Shown here in pieces: positions 15,384-15,892 of a DNA stretch of 15,892 nt (position 1 is the stretch's first letter; each line of letters opens with the position of its first letter). This DNA is from Dehalococcoidales bacterium. GTDB taxonomy: Bacteria > Chloroflexota > Dehalococcoidia > Dehalococcoidales > UBA2162. The DNA lies in contig CP070800.1 in NCBI GenBank assembly GCA_020343555.1, positions 373,094 to 388,985 on the forward strand, given 5' to 3'. The notes beneath the pieces are model-generated. The model saw only the letters and a program-made list of their open reading frames with translations, had not been told where the DNA came from and searched no databases. The position numbers and the translations under genes are program-made.

Positions 15384-15892
15384 CGGAAAAATTACGGAAG
15401 TCACACTTGATATCAATAATCTTTTCGGTCTTAAAGAACAGGTCGAGGCTTTGGTGTCCCTGGTTACAGAACTCTTGCAAAGCAGTAGTGCGTGTTTGCT
15501 TCTACTCGATAATACCGGTGAAAAACTTAATGTTGTCTCGGGAAAATCCTTTTCGAAAAATAGCAGGTCGACAGATCTAAGTGTTGACATACAGAATCCC
15601 GCGATTGACCAGTTAATACGAAAAGGAGAAGCCATAATTCGAGATGATTCTGTAGCTGAATCGGTCGTGAAGGAATTACTTGCAGAAGTTAACGGAGACA
15701 TTGATCCCGAAGACATCGATATCATACTGCCGTTGATCAGCAGTGACCGATTAATAGGTATCCTATTGTTTGAGAGAAGAGACTCAGGTGACTATACCTC
15801 TAAAGAAATAAGCGTATTAAATGATATTGCCGCCCGTCTAGCTCCGGGGATGGAAAAAGAATATCTCCGTGAACAACTCAGCGAGCGTCAAA
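15376..15892 (+). CDS. GAF-domain signalling protein, N-terminal part (runs off right edge)
   Basis: An open frame of 172 codons runs from ATG 15376 to the window edge. Its fold pattern is that of a GAF domain: a helix (FGLKEQVEALVSLVTELLQ), a strand ACLLLLDNTGEKLNVVSG, a middle region with PAIDQLIRKGEAIIRDDS, strands DIILPLISSDRLIGILLFERR, and a closing helix YTSKEISVLNDIAARLAPGME that leads into a probable coiled coil. GAF domains bind small ligands or partners in sensor kinases, diguanylate cyclases and regulators; the effector domain is beyond the edge, so its output is unknown. There is no Shine-Dalgarno sequence before the ATG and an in-frame TGA lies at 15364-15366, so expression probably depends on the overlapping short frame. 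Its position suggests pilus-linked signalling. Confidence 0.75.
   Translation, partial: MNDGKITEVTLDINNLFGLKEQVEALVSLVTELLQSSSACLLLLDNTGEKLNVVSGKSFSKNSRSTDLSVDIQNPAIDQLIRKGEAIIRDDSVAESVVKELLAEVNGDIDPEDIDIILPLISSDRLIGILLFERRDSGDYTSKEISVLNDIAARLAPGMEKEYLREQLSERQ

Overview
The window is bacterial chromosomal DNA carrying two divergent gene blocks around a 418-nt intergenic region (6904-7321). I found no rRNA, tRNA, CRISPR array, insertion sequence or phage gene. The best guess for the host is an anaerobic member of the Chloroflexota (Dehalococcoidia-like). This rests on the PdxS/PdxT route to vitamin B6, a YCF45/SpoIIIAA-type ATPase with an R3H domain, and a type IV pilus locus that shows inner-membrane parts but no PilP or PilQ secretin gene, as expected where there is no classical outer membrane. 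That placement is an inference and could be wrong at phylum level.

Left block (minus strand, read right to left). rsmG (6184-6903) encodes the 16S rRNA m7G methyltransferase. A 177-nt gap holding a good sigma70-type promoter (TTGATA-17-TAGAAT) follows. Then comes a tight run of genes: pdxS (5125-6006), pdxT (4523-5101), pyrE (3989-4516), an AMP-forming acyl-CoA synthetase (2367-3956), an R3H/AAA ATPase (792-2321), and the first 252 codons of a B12-binding-type radical SAM protein that runs off the left edge (1-758). Gaps of 6-45 nt suggest one operon. The last gene also has a perfect 13-bp inverted repeat over its start codon, with TATAAT in the loop, which suggests a separate, possibly leaderless start.

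Right block (plus strand). This is a type IV pilus or type IV-like filament assembly locus: pilB (extension ATPase), pilC (platform protein), three pilin-like genes resembling the GspI/PilV, GspJ/PilW and GspK/PilX classes, a PilO-like protein, a 571-residue PilM-PilN fusion, pilT (retraction ATPase), and a GAF-domain protein truncated by the right edge. PilB and PilT drive extension and retraction against PilC. The PilMN fusion and PilO would form the inner-membrane alignment complex, and the three minor pilins would form the priming tip. No major pilin, prepilin peptidase, PilP or PilQ gene is in the window.

The most unusual points are the PilM-PilN fusion, with a degenerate nucleotide-binding signature and a duplicated C-terminal domain; the start-codon hairpin and promoter of the radical SAM gene; the altered His-box of PilT; and the long pilB leader with a repeated TTGAATTAAT element and a hairpin.
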